Part shown: piece by piece, positions 34,844 to 43,333 of the stretch | Layout of the letters: the number at the start of each line of letters is the position of its first letter | Numbering within the stretch: position 1 is the first letter of the stretch | From: Lachnospira multipara LB2003 | Lineage (GTDB): Bacteria > Bacillota > Clostridia > Lachnospirales > Lachnospiraceae | DNA: 64,000 nt | Assembly (NCBI RefSeq): GCF_000702205.1 | Contig: NZ_JNKW01000001.1 | Location: forward strand, 186,001 to 250,000 | Reading direction: 5' to 3' | Program-made: the position numbers and the translations under genes | The notes under the pieces: generated by a model | Databases searched by the model: none | Told to the model about the DNA's origin: nothing | Seen by the model: the letters and a program-made list of their open reading frames with translations, nothing else

Positions 34844-36313
34844 ATGAAAGGATATTATTTAGCCATTGATATTGGCGCCTCAAGCGGTCGACATATTTTA
34901 GGCCATTTAGATAATGGTAAATTAATTTTAGAAGAAATTTACCGCTTTAAAAATGAAATGAAGGATAAAGAAGGTTCAAAGATATGGGATGTTAATTATC
35001 TTTTCCGGCAGATAAAGATAGGTTTAAAGCTTTGTAATGTGTTAGGTAAAAAACCAGAGTACATCTCTATTGATACCTGGGCTGTAGACTATTGCTTACT
35101 AGATGAGAAGGATGAGCTAATAGGGGAGACTTATGCTTATAGAAATGATAGAACAAAGGGTATGGATCTTGAAGTGGAAAAGATTATAGATAGCAAGACT
35201 CTTTACAGACGAATTGGCATACAAAAGCAGCCTTTTAATACAATTTATCAGCTTATGGCAATGAAACTATTAGAAGAAGAAAGTCTAAAAAAAGCAAAAA
35301 CATTTTTAATGTTACCAGATTATTTCATTTTTAAATTAACTGGTATTAAGACAAATGAATACACTAACGCAAGCTCAACAGGTCTAGTAGATCCAGATAC
35401 TAAAAACTGGGATTACGACCTTATAAGAATGCTTGGTTTAAAAGAAGATATCTTTTTAAAACTTAGAAAACCAGGAGTAATTCTTTCAGATTTTACAGAG
35501 GAAATGACTAAAGAAATTGGCTATAGAGCAAAGGTTTGTTTATGTGCTAGCCATGATACAGCATCAGCTATTCTGGCCCTTCCAAGTTTAAAGCCTGACG
35601 TACTCTATATTAGTTCTGGCACTTGGTCTTTGTTTGGTTGTGAAAATTCAAGTCCTTGTTTAACAGAAGAAGCAAGAAAATGTAACTTTACAAATGAGGG
35701 TGGCTTTAACTATCGCTTCAGATTCTTAAAAAATATTATGGGACTTTGGATGATACAGGAGCTTAAAAGAGAGTTTGGGGATGAGTATACATTTTCACAA
35801 ATATGCCAATTAGCTAGGGAAAATATTGAGTTCCCATCAGTAGTTGATGTTAACTCTAATGAATTCTTAGCACCAAAATCCATGTCAGAAGCTATAAAAA
35901 ATTATTGTAAAAAAACGAATCAGCAGCTTCCAGAAAGCCTAGGTCAACTTGCAGCAGTGGTATATAAATCTCTAGCAAAAAGTTATGCTAAGGCAAAACT
36001 TGAAATAGAGAAGCTACTAGGAAAAGAGTTTCAGGAACTTTTTATTATTGGCGGTGGTTCCAATGCTGATTTACTAAATGAATTGACAGCTAAAGAAACA
36101 GGACTAATTACCTATGCAGGACCTGTGGAGGCTACAGCTATTGGTAACATTTTAGCCAGTATGATAGCTACAGGAGAGCTTCTTAGTTTACAAGAGGCAA
36201 GAGAATTAGTTCGAAAATCTTTTGAAATAAAGAGATATGATATGAAGAATGACTATATGAAAAATATTAACTTAATAAATGTTCCTGTTATGAAAATTAG
36301 GACGGTAAGTTAG
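34844..36313 (+). CDS. rhaB: Rhamnulokinase
   Basis: Phosphorylates L-rhamnulose at C1. This FGGY-family kinase of about 489 aa has AIDIGASSGRH at the N-terminus, DTWAVDYCLLD, the catalytic CASHDTASAI (aspartate) near residue 235, YISSGTWSLFG and a C-terminal FIIGGGSNADLLN nucleotide loop. Two ATGs are adjacent; the second (34844) is 7 bp from GGGAGG and is preferred. It sits between rhaM and rhaA. Confidence 0.96.
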   Translation: MKGYYLAIDIGASSGRHILGHLDNGKLILEEIYRFKNEMKDKEGSKIWDVNYLFRQIKIGLKLCNVLGKKPEYISIDTWAVDYCLLDEKDELIGETYAYRNDRTKGMDLEVEKIIDSKTLYRRIGIQKQPFNTIYQLMAMKLLEEESLKKAKTFLMLPDYFIFKLTGIKTNEYTNASSTGLVDPDTKNWDYDLIRMLGLKEDIFLKLRKPGVILSDFTEEMTKEIGYRAKVCLCASHDTASAILALPSLKPDVLYISSGTWSLFGCENSSPCLTEEARKCNFTNEGGFNYRFRFLKNIMGLWMIQELKREFGDEYTFSQICQLARENIEFPSVVDVNSNEFLAPKSMSEAIKNYCKKTNQQLPESLGQLAAVVYKSLAKSYAKAKLEIEKLLGKEFQELFIIGGGSNADLLNELTAKETGLITYAGPVEATAIGNILASMIATGELLSLQEARELVRKSFEIKRYDMKNDYMKNINLINVPVMKIRTVS

Positions 36314-36346
36314 CTAAAAAATGTATTAAAAACATTCGGAGGGATT

Positions 36347-37609
36347 ATGGACGTAGTAAAAAGATATGAAGAGGCCAGAAAAATTTACAAAAGCCTTGAT
36401 GTAGATACAGAGGCCGCACTTGATAAATTAAAGGATGTGGCCATTTCAATTCACTGCTGGCAGGGAGATGACGTTGTAGGCTTTGATTCTAAGGAAGCTT
36501 TATCTGGTGGCATTCAAACAACAGGAAATTACATGGGTCGTGCAAGAAACCCAAAGGAATTAATGGAGGATATTGCTAAGGTTATTTCTTTAGTTCCTGG
36601 GGCAAAAAAGCTAAATCTTCATGCAAGCTATGCAATTATTGATGAGGGAGAAATGATTAATGGTAAGAAAGTGGATAGAGATAGCATTTTGCCAAAGCAC
36701 TTTAAAGCATGGGTGGATTTCGCTAAGGAGCATAATTTAGGACTTGATTTTAATCCTACATTTTTCTCACATCCAATGGTAAAGGATGGACTTACTCTAT
36801 CTTCACCGGATGAAGAGGTAAGAAAGTTTTGGGTAGAGCATGGTAAAAGATGTATTGAAATTTCAGAATATTTTGCAAAAGAAACTGGCAAGCCTTGTCT
36901 TATGAATATCTGGATTCCTGATGGATATAAGGATATTCCTGCAGATAGATTAGGTCCTAGAGCTAGATTTAAAAAGTCCTTAGATGAAATTTTATCTATT
37001 CCTTATGATAAATCCAAGGTTTTTATTTGCCTTGAATCTAAGGTTTTTGGAATTGGTGTTGAGTCTTACACAGTGGGTTCTGCAGAATTTTGCATGAACT
37101 ATGTTGCTAATAAAGGCATCACCCCTCTTATGGATAACGGTCACTATCACCCAACGGAGCTTGTGTCTGACAAGATTAGCTCAATGCTTCTTTTTAATGA
37201 GCGCTTAGCCCTCCATATTACTAGACCTGTTCGTTGGGACAGTGACCATGTAGTTTTGTTTGATGATGAAACTAAGGAAATTTGCAAGGAGATCGTAAGA
37301 GCTAATGCACTTGATAGAGTCTTTATTGCTACAGATTACTTTGATGCTTCTATCAATCGTATTTCTGCTTGGGCTACAGGTCTTAGAAATCTTGAAAAGG
37401 CCTTACTTTATGCCTTACTTGAACCAAAGTCTTTAAAAGAATTACAGAATAATTTTGACTTTACAAAGCTTATGGTTATGCATGAGAAGTTAAAGGAAAT
37501 GCCATTTGGCGATGTATGGCAGGAGTATCTTAGACGAGAAGGCGTGGTGGATGACTATTATAGCGAGGTTAAGAAATACGAAGAGGAAGTTCTAGTTAAG
37601 AGAAGCTAG
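36347..37609 (+). CDS. rhaA: L-rhamnose isomerase
   Basis: Converts L-rhamnose to L-rhamnulose with a divalent metal. The 420 aa are the normal size. Visible are SIHCWQGDDVVGF near the N-terminus, KLNLHASYAI, GLDFNPTFFSHP, the metal region LESKVFGIG and LMDNGHYHPTE with histidine/aspartate ligands, and RPVRWDSDHV. A GGAGG SD precedes the ATG. It lies in the rhamnose operon. Confidence 0.96.
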   Translation: MDVVKRYEEARKIYKSLDVDTEAALDKLKDVAISIHCWQGDDVVGFDSKEALSGGIQTTGNYMGRARNPKELMEDIAKVISLVPGAKKLNLHASYAIIDEGEMINGKKVDRDSILPKHFKAWVDFAKEHNLGLDFNPTFFSHPMVKDGLTLSSPDEEVRKFWVEHGKRCIEISEYFAKETGKPCLMNIWIPDGYKDIPADRLGPRARFKKSLDEILSIPYDKSKVFICLESKVFGIGVESYTVGSAEFCMNYVANKGITPLMDNGHYHPTELVSDKISSMLLFNERLALHITRPVRWDSDHVVLFDDETKEICKEIVRANALDRVFIATDYFDASINRISAWATGLRNLEKALLYALLEPKSLKELQNNFDFTKLMVMHEKLKEMPFGDVWQEYLRREGVVDDYYSEVKKYEEEVLVKRS

Positions 37610-37626
37610 TTATTTGGGAGGAAAAA

Positions 37627-38490
37627 ATGGACATTTTAGATGCTAAATTTGTAAAGGAAATGTGCGACACAACAGCTAATATGTATAGACTTGGCTGGGA
37701 TGAAAGAAATGGCGGTAATATTAGTTATTTGCTTGAGGAAGAGGAAGTAGCTAAATATCTAGATTTATCAAAAATTTCTAGATTTATTGATATGGGGTTT
37801 AAGGCAGATCCTCTAATTGGAAAGATTTTTATTGTTACAGGTACAGGTAAATATTTTAAAAATGTTTCAAAAGAACCACAGAATAATCTGGGAATTATAA
37901 GGATTGCTAAAGATGGTCATAGTGCAGAGCTTCTTTGGGGCTTTGAAGATGGCTCTAAATTTACAAGTGAACTTCCGGCTCACTTAATGAGTCACATGGC
38001 AAGATTATCTGTGGACCCTGAAAATAGAGTAATTATCCATTCTCATCCAACTAACACTCTTGCTATGAACTATATTCATGAGTTAGATGAGAAGAAATTT
38101 ACTCATACTTTATGGGAAATGTGCACTGAATGTATAGTGGTTTTCCCAGATGGGGTTGGTGTCCTTCCTTGGATGCTTTGTGGCACTAATGAAATTGGTG
38201 AAGCCACAGCCAAGAAAATGAAGGAGTTTAGACTTGTAGTTTGGGCTCTTCATGGAATTTATGGTGCTGGCAAAAATCTTGATGAGACCTTTGGACTTAT
38301 TGAGACAGTTGAAAAGGCAGCCCAGATTTATATGTTAACAGAGGCTACAGGCAAGGAGAAAATTAACACTATAAAGGATGAGGATATGGTTAAGCTTGCT
38401 GAGCACTTTGGTGTGAATTACAGACGAGACTTCTTGGAATTGCAGGAGGAGTCAAGGCAGGGGGTGACGGACATTGCATCTGGCTATTAA
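37627..38490 (+). CDS. rhaD: Rhamnulose-1-phosphate aldolase
   Basis: Cleaves L-rhamnulose 1-phosphate to dihydroxyacetone phosphate and L-lactaldehyde. This class II aldolase of 287 aa has NGGNISYLL near residue 27, metal-binding IIHSHPTNTLAM and WALHGIYGAG with the third histidine, and a glutamate in WEMCTECI. It is the last gene of the operon. Its final codons form the 5' arm of the long hairpin structure behind the gene, so coding sequence and terminator structure overlap. Confidence 0.96.
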   Translation: MDILDAKFVKEMCDTTANMYRLGWDERNGGNISYLLEEEEVAKYLDLSKISRFIDMGFKADPLIGKIFIVTGTGKYFKNVSKEPQNNLGIIRIAKDGHSAELLWGFEDGSKFTSELPAHLMSHMARLSVDPENRVIIHSHPTNTLAMNYIHELDEKKFTHTLWEMCTECIVVFPDGVGVLPWMLCGTNEIGEATAKKMKEFRLVVWALHGIYGAGKNLDETFGLIETVEKAAQIYMLTEATGKEKINTIKDEDMVKLAEHFGVNYRRDFLELQEESRQGVTDIASGY

Positions 38491-38623
38491 CTCCTTATAG
38501 GACACGCTTTCGCTAAGCTAGCAGCCTAGTGGATACTAAAAAAAGGAGGGTCTAGTTTTACTAGCCCCTCCTTTTTAAGTACCAAGGCTGCTAGAATTGT
38601 CCTATAAAAAGTTATAGCCAGAT
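38478..38623 (+). terminator. Very long nested hairpin terminator of the rhamnose operon
   Basis: Four stems are nested: ATCTGGCTAT (38478-38487, inside rhaD) with ATAGCCAGAT (38614-38623); TTATAGGACA (38495-38504) with TGTCCTATAA (38598-38607); CTAGCAGCCT (38518-38527) with AGGCTGCTAG (38585-38594); and at the core AAAAAGGAGGG...CTAG with CTAG...CCCTCCTTTTT (about 38540-38575), an ordinary bidirectional terminator. The outer layers are not needed for termination. Confidence 0.85.
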
Positions 38624-38654
38624 TTCATTCATGTTACACCTCCTGGACTTTAGC

Positions 38655-38815
38655 TCCTGGGAGGGTGGGATACGGCAAATACGCTTCGCTGTTTGCCTAC
38701 CGGAAGGGGAACGAGGCCGGAGGGTGGGATACGGCAAAAGCGCCTGCGGCTGTTTGCCTACCGGGAGGGGAGTAAGAGACGGACGGCAAAAACGCCTTCG
38801 GCTGTTTGCCTGGTG
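38655..38815 (+). repeat. Family B repeats, three copies
   Basis: Copies centre on GGCAAA/TTTGCC pairs at 38674-38679/38692-38697, 38733-38738/38753-38758 and 38785-38790/38805-38810, each inside a G-rich frame (GGAGGGTGGGATAC before, CTACCGGGAGGG after). The inner arm changes from CGCTTCGC to GCGCCTGCGGC to CGCCTTCGGC, keeping pairing. They match, inverted, the pair at 30.0 kb. The 76-codon frame across them is rejected. Confidence 0.82.
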
Positions 38816-38849
38816 TGGGTCCGGGAGTGTGGCGTTTGCTAGGTTGGTG

Positions 38850-39097
38850 AAATTGCCCTAATGCTTAGTTTTTCTTTGTTTTGGGCAATTTTTCTTGAAT
38901 TAGAATTTATCGTTTTTTTAGGTGTTTGCCCTAAACAGGAAATTTTTTTCCGTTAGGGCAATAAATTTGCTGTTTTACAGACTTATTTTTTTACTAAATT
39001 GCCCTAATTGAAGAAATTATCAAGAAAAAGATTAAGAATAGATATGGGAAAAGCGGATTTGTTGCCTTAAATTGATTTTTTTCTTCATTTTGGGCAA
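38850..39097. repeat. Three consecutive hairpins sharing a TTGCCC/GGGCAA base
   Basis: Gene-free and AT-rich. Hairpin 1: AAATTGCCC (38850-38858) with GGGCAATTT (38883-38891). Hairpin 2: TTGCCCTAA (38926-38934) with TTAGGGCAA (38953-38961), extended by GGAAA/TTTCC. Hairpin 3: TTGCCCTAATTGAAGAAA (38999-39016) with TTTCTTCA (39080-39087) and GGGCAA (39092-39097). The repeated boundary motif and serial layout are unexplained. Downstream to 39328 only a -10-like TGCTATAAT (39245-39253) for the phoH-type gene is seen. Confidence 0.65.
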
Positions 39098-39328
39098 AAA
39101 ATCGAAAAAACAAAGTAAAACCAAGCGGGTATCTTCTAAACTTCCCGCCGCCCCCAGAAGCTAAATTCCCCAGAAGCTAAAAAGCTTCTTGTCATTTTTT
39201 TCCATAATCCTTATATACTTTTTATTTATAATAAATCTAACATATGCTATAATTTACATATAAATAAAGTTAGATATCTTCTTGGAGGGTGAAGAATCAA
39301 ACTATAAATCGTGATTGGAGAATTGAAT

Positions 39329-40732
39329 ATGGCTAAGAAAAAGTGTGTTACAAAGACCTACGTATTAGACACCAATATCTTAATTCAACAGCCAAATTCC
39401 ATTTATGGCTTTGATGATAATAATGTGGTGATTACGTCAACAACTTTACAGGAGCTTGATAGGAAGAAAAGTGCACCGGGTGAAGTTGGTTATCATGCAA
39501 GAGAAGCAATAAGAATCATTGATTCATTAAAAAATGATGGAGATTATCTAAAAGGTATACCACTTCCTCGTGGTGGTAAATTTATTATTGATCCAGACGG
39601 AATTAATAAGGATAATTTGCCACAGGGGTATAGTATTGAAAAGCCGGATAATAGAATTATAAGTTCAGTAATTACAAGGGCTAAGAGTTGTGATGATCCG
39701 GTTATTTTAATTACAAATGATGTATCTATGCGAATTAATGCTATTTGTTGTGGCGTTGAAACACAGGGTTATCATAATGAGGAAATTGATAATGAGGAAG
39801 ACATTTACACAGGAAGATGCGAGGCTTATGTTGATGGAAAATCATTTAATGAGTTGATTACTGGAGGCAGTGTAGGGGTCCTTGATGGATTCAAGTTTTA
39901 TGATGATGACCAAAGAGAAGTAAAAGTGGAAGAAAATGAATTTTGTCTTGTAAGAAATGCAGAAAGTCCAGCAGATAAGACAGCTCTTGCAATTTGTAGA
40001 GCTAATGTTTTATATAGAATTAAAGATAATTTGCATCCATTTGGTATTACAGGAAAAAATGTGGCACAAAAATTCGCACTTTATGCCTTAATGGCGCCAC
40101 CTGAAGAGATTCCCCTTGTGATTTTAAGAGGGCCTGCAGGATGTGCAAAGACGTTCCTTTCACTGGCAGCAGGTCTTGATGAAAGTTATTCTCAGGGCGG
40201 CAGAGGGGATGTAAGATATCAGAAAGTCATGATTACAAGAAATAATGTCTTATCTGATGCTGATATTGGATATTTGCCAGGAACTCTTGAAGAAAAAATG
40301 GGACCACTTGTGGCACCTTTTATTGATAACCTTGAGGTTTTGCTTAAGGCTAATGAAAAAAATGAGTCTATGGATATGATCCATACTCAGATTGATGACT
40401 TGTTAGAGGATGGAATCCTTGAAATTTGTTCAATGGCATATATGCGAGGCCGCTCAATTACAGGTTCTTATCTAATTATTGATGAAGCACAAAATGCAAC
40501 AGTTGGACAAATCCTTGAAATAATTTCAAGAGCTGGTATGGGAACAAAGGTAATCGTAGCCGGAGATCCTGATCAGATTGATAATCCAAAGCTTGATAAA
40601 ATAAACAATGGCTTAGTCTTTGCGGCTGAAAAAATGCGTGGAAGCACCCTTTGTGCACAGCTAACATTTGATAGAAATGAATCAGTTCGAAGTCCACTAG
40701 CCATGGAAGCAGCAAAAAGATTGACTCTTTAA
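39329..40732 (+). CDS. PhoH-family ATPase with N-terminal PIN domain
   Basis: A 467-aa two-domain protein. The N-terminal PIN nuclease domain (about 1-150) begins TYVLDTNILIQQP with the first metal aspartate and has TTLQELDRKK. The C-terminal PhoH-like RNA helicase/ATPase domain (about 240-467) has Walker A RGPAGCAKTFLSLA and Walker B YLIIDEAQNAT. PhoH2-type proteins couple ATP-driven RNA unwinding to RNA cleavage, so a role in RNA turnover is likely. The ATG at 39329 follows GGAG; a GTG at 39311 contains that site and is rejected. Monocistronic. Confidence 0.92.
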   Translation: MAKKKCVTKTYVLDTNILIQQPNSIYGFDDNNVVITSTTLQELDRKKSAPGEVGYHAREAIRIIDSLKNDGDYLKGIPLPRGGKFIIDPDGINKDNLPQGYSIEKPDNRIISSVITRAKSCDDPVILITNDVSMRINAICCGVETQGYHNEEIDNEEDIYTGRCEAYVDGKSFNELITGGSVGVLDGFKFYDDDQREVKVEENEFCLVRNAESPADKTALAICRANVLYRIKDNLHPFGITGKNVAQKFALYALMAPPEEIPLVILRGPAGCAKTFLSLAAGLDESYSQGGRGDVRYQKVMITRNNVLSDADIGYLPGTLEEKMGPLVAPFIDNLEVLLKANEKNESMDMIHTQIDDLLEDGILEICSMAYMRGRSITGSYLIIDEAQNATVGQILEIISRAGMGTKVIVAGDPDQIDNPKLDKINNGLVFAAEKMRGSTLCAQLTFDRNESVRSPLAMEAAKRLTL

Positions 40733-40770
40733 TAGCTGATAGCTGCTTTAGTAGTTTTGATAGTTTGTAA

Positions 40771-40805
40771 AAAAAGGACCGGGAAGATACCCTCTTGGTC
40801 CTTTT
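40771..40805. terminator. Bidirectional terminator between phoH-type and yihY-type genes
   Basis: AAAAGGACC (40772-40780) pairs with GGTCCTTTT (40797-40805), with an A-run before and T-run after. Confidence 0.85.
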
Positions 40806-40834
40806 AAAGTTTTATGAAAAAATTACAGCAGATT

Positions 40835-41707
40835 TTAACCTTTTTTCTTATACACATGCCTTCTAAGAAACATATTAATTTCTGCTCCAATAAATATTAT
40901 AATCATGCAGAAATAACACCACATTAAGGCAATAATTAGGGTTGATAGTCCAGCATACATAGTGGAGAAACTAGGGGATTTGTCTACCCATAATGAGAAG
41001 AAGTAGGATAGGAAAAACCAACCTAAGGAGCTAAATAAACCTCCTGGTAACTCCTTTATGAAGTTTGTATTCTTTCTTGAAATAAATGTGTAAACCCCTG
41101 TAAAAATAATAGTTAAAACAACAGGAACAGTAACATTTTTACTGTATATAAGGGTTCCAAACACAGTTGAAAGAATTGGCACGTGGCTTAAGTATTTTAG
41201 GATGAATCTAAAAATGTAATTACCAAAAACCATAATACATAAGCTTGCAGCAACAATTATTACAAAAAGAATTGCAAATAAACTAGCAAGAATTCTTAAG
41301 ATTAACCAATTTGAAAATTTTTCAATTTCATAAATTTGGTGCAATCCCTTTAGAATAGCAAAAAATCCCTTTCCCGCAGCCCATATTAAAGTTATAGCTG
41401 TAACAATAGTAATAGTGGTGTGGGAATTATAAATTCCAGTTAGAATCTGCTGTGATAGGCCATGCAGAGAGGTTGGAATTATGGGTTTTATGTATTCAAA
41501 TAAATAATCTTTATCAAAGGGCAAAAATCTAATAATGCTCAAAAGTGCCATTAAGAAAGGAATTATACTAAGTATAATAAAGTAGCTAGCACTTGCAGCG
41601 TAATCAGAAACTCTGTCTTTTGAAAGCTTTGCTATGCAATCTGTAAAAATGGTGTAAAAGGGCTTCTTTTTTATCTCTTCTCTAGCATTATATATTCTTT
41701 TTTTCAT
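40835..41707 (-). CDS. YihY/virulence factor BrkB family membrane protein
   Basis: The 290 aa have about six hydrophobic segments after a basic N-terminus. YAASASYFIILSIIPFLMALLS (about residues 36-57) and the glycine-rich LPGGLFSSLGWFFLSYFFS are typical of the UPF0761/YihY family, formerly annotated as ribonuclease BN. The biological role is not established; the RNase BN label is known to be wrong for this family. It is monocistronic and convergent with the phoH-type gene. Confidence 0.92.
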   Translation of the reverse strand: MKKRIYNAREEIKKKPFYTIFTDCIAKLSKDRVSDYAASASYFIILSIIPFLMALLSIIRFLPFDKDYLFEYIKPIIPTSLHGLSQQILTGIYNSHTTITIVTAITLIWAAGKGFFAILKGLHQIYEIEKFSNWLILRILASLFAILFVIIVAASLCIMVFGNYIFRFILKYLSHVPILSTVFGTLIYSKNVTVPVVLTIIFTGVYTFISRKNTNFIKELPGGLFSSLGWFFLSYFFSLWVDKSPSFSTMYAGLSTLIIALMWCYFCMIIIFIGAEINMFLRRHVYKKKG

Positions 41708-41808
41708 TCATATCTCCCCATTTTATTTGTGCAAATCTTTTTTGATTTTATTTTTTATAAATAACATAAATATAATTATATTATTCATTATAGCGAAATT
41801 TCTTAATC

Positions 41809-41837
41809 TTGCAATAATTGGCTATTTTCGTTAAAAT
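41809..41837 (+). promoter_or_regulatory. Promoter of scpA-scpB
   Basis: TTGCAA (41809-41814), 17-bp spacer, TAAAAT (41832-41837). It lies 71 bp before the scpA start. Confidence 0.65.
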
Positions 41838-41870
41838 AAAAGGGTTGTGTAGAAGCGATATTAATTGTGA

Positions 41871-41908
41871 AAGGATGGAAGTGATACAATCACTTTTTTG
41901 TTAGAATT
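41871..41908 (+). promoter_or_regulatory. Hairpin between ribosome site and start of scpA
   Basis: AAGGATGG (41871-41878) is the only good ribosome-binding sequence, but it is 30 bases before the ATG. Between them AAGTGAT (41879-41885) pairs with ATCACTT (41889-41895), followed by four more T. Folding would bring the SD to a workable distance; alternatively the T-run makes it a weak terminator. Confidence 0.45.
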
Positions 41909-42685
41909 ATGAGTATAAGAGTAAAATTACAGGTGTTTGAAGGACCACTTGACCTTTTACTTCACTTAATAGATAAGAATAAAGTTAATATTTATGATAT
42001 TCCGATTTCTATGATTACTGAGCAGTACATGGAGTATGTGGATGCTCTAAAGGACGAGGACTTAGACGTGGTTTCGGAATTCCTTGTTATGGCTGCTACC
42101 CTTCTTGATATTAAGGCTAAGATGCTTCTTCCACGTGAAGTTAATGAAGAGGGAGAGGAAGAAGATCCAAGAAAAGAATTGGTTGAAAAACTGCTTGAAT
42201 ACAAGCTATATAAGGCTATGGCAATGGAGCTAAAGGATAGACAACTTGATGCTAATAGACTTTATTACAGAAAGGAAAATATTCCTAAAGAAGTTAAAGA
42301 ATATACACCACCAATTAATTTGGATGAGGTTGTAAAAGACTTGGATTTAACTAAGTTAAATGCTATTTTTAATGATGTGCTTCGTCGTAAAGAGGACAAG
42401 ATTGATCCTGTTAGAAGTAAGTTTGGAAAAATCGAAAAAGAAGAGGTTTCAATGAGTGAAAAACTTGTTGATATAAAAGCCTATATGAAAAATTATAGTG
42501 AGTTTAGCTTTAGAGAATTACTAGATGCTAATTCGTCAAAAGTTGCTGTAATTGTTACTTTTTTAGTTATTCTTGAACTTATAAAGACAGGTTTTGTGAC
42601 TGTAACTCAGGCAAGTGCACAAGATGATATTTTTATAAAAGTAATTAATGATCCTGATTTAATCGAGGATATAGAGGAGGACTAA
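41909..42685 (+). CDS. scpA: Segregation and condensation protein A
   Basis: Kleisin subunit that joins SMC heads and, with ScpB, forms the bacterial condensin needed for chromosome segregation. The 258 aa start with VKLQVFEGPLDLLLHLIDKNK, the hallmark of ScpA, have the acidic VSEFLVMAATLLDIKAKMLLP helix and a C-terminal winged helix (VIVTFLVILELIKTG). The start has no SD at the usual distance (see the preceding hairpin). It is followed after 4 bp by scpB. Confidence 0.96.
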   Translation: MSIRVKLQVFEGPLDLLLHLIDKNKVNIYDIPISMITEQYMEYVDALKDEDLDVVSEFLVMAATLLDIKAKMLLPREVNEEGEEEDPRKELVEKLLEYKLYKAMAMELKDRQLDANRLYYRKENIPKEVKEYTPPINLDEVVKDLDLTKLNAIFNDVLRRKEDKIDPVRSKFGKIEKEEVSMSEKLVDIKAYMKNYSEFSFRELLDANSSKVAVIVTFLVILELIKTGFVTVTQASAQDDIFIKVINDPDLIEDIEED

Positions 42686-42689
42686 ATTG

Positions 42690-43301
42690 ATGACGATAGA
42701 ACAGTCAGAAGCTGTTATTGAAGCGGTTTTGTTTACTATGGGTGATTCAGTGTCAGCAGATTCATTAGCACTTGCCATTGAACATGATGTAGAAACAACA
42801 ATTAAGCTTATTCATAATATGATGGACAAGTACGAAGCCGAGGATAGAGGAATTCGTATTATTGAGCTTGATGGAAAATTTCAGCTTTGCACAAAGCAGG
42901 AATATTATGACAACTTAATTAAGGTTTGCTCACAGCCTCGTAAGTACACTCTTACAGATGCGGCCCTTGAGACATTGTCAATTGTTGCTTATAAACAACC
43001 AATTACTAAGATAGAAATAGAAAAAATCAGAGGAGTTAACTCAGACCACAGTGTTAGTAAGCTTGTAGAGCTTAATTTAATTAAAGAAGTAGGTAGACTT
43101 GATGCACCAGGTCGTCCAATGCTTTTTGGTACAACTGAGGACTTCTTAAGAAGCTTTGGTGTTTCTTCAATTGAGGAACTTCCAGCTATTTCAGAGGATA
43201 TGGTGGAACAGTATAAAGAAGAGGCAGAGCTTGAAATTGCCAATGAAGATTTTGCTAATGAAATTGATTCAGGTGATGAACAATTAACTTTGAATATTTA
43301 A
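42690..43301 (+). CDS. scpB: Segregation and condensation protein B
   Basis: Dimeric winged-helix partner of ScpA in the condensin complex. The 203 aa contain EAVIEAVLFTMGDSVS at the N-terminus and the diagnostic LETLSIVAYKQPITKIEIEKIRGVNSD stretch mid-protein, then GRLDAPGRPMLFGTT. A TTG immediately precedes the ATG; the ATG at 42690 has GAGGAGG at 9 bp. The C-terminus is acidic and low-complexity, as in many ScpB. Confidence 0.96.
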   Translation: MTIEQSEAVIEAVLFTMGDSVSADSLALAIEHDVETTIKLIHNMMDKYEAEDRGIRIIELDGKFQLCTKQEYYDNLIKVCSQPRKYTLTDAALETLSIVAYKQPITKIEIEKIRGVNSDHSVSKLVELNLIKEVGRLDAPGRPMLFGTTEDFLRSFGVSSIEELPAISEDMVEQYKEEAELEIANEDFANEIDSGDEQLTLNI

Positions 43302-43333
43302 TTTACATACACAATGTATGGTTAGGAGTGTTT

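Noticed and set aside
38631-38861. 76-codon plus-strand frame after rhaD
   Set aside because: It consists of the three family B repeats; the frame is a result of GC-rich composition.
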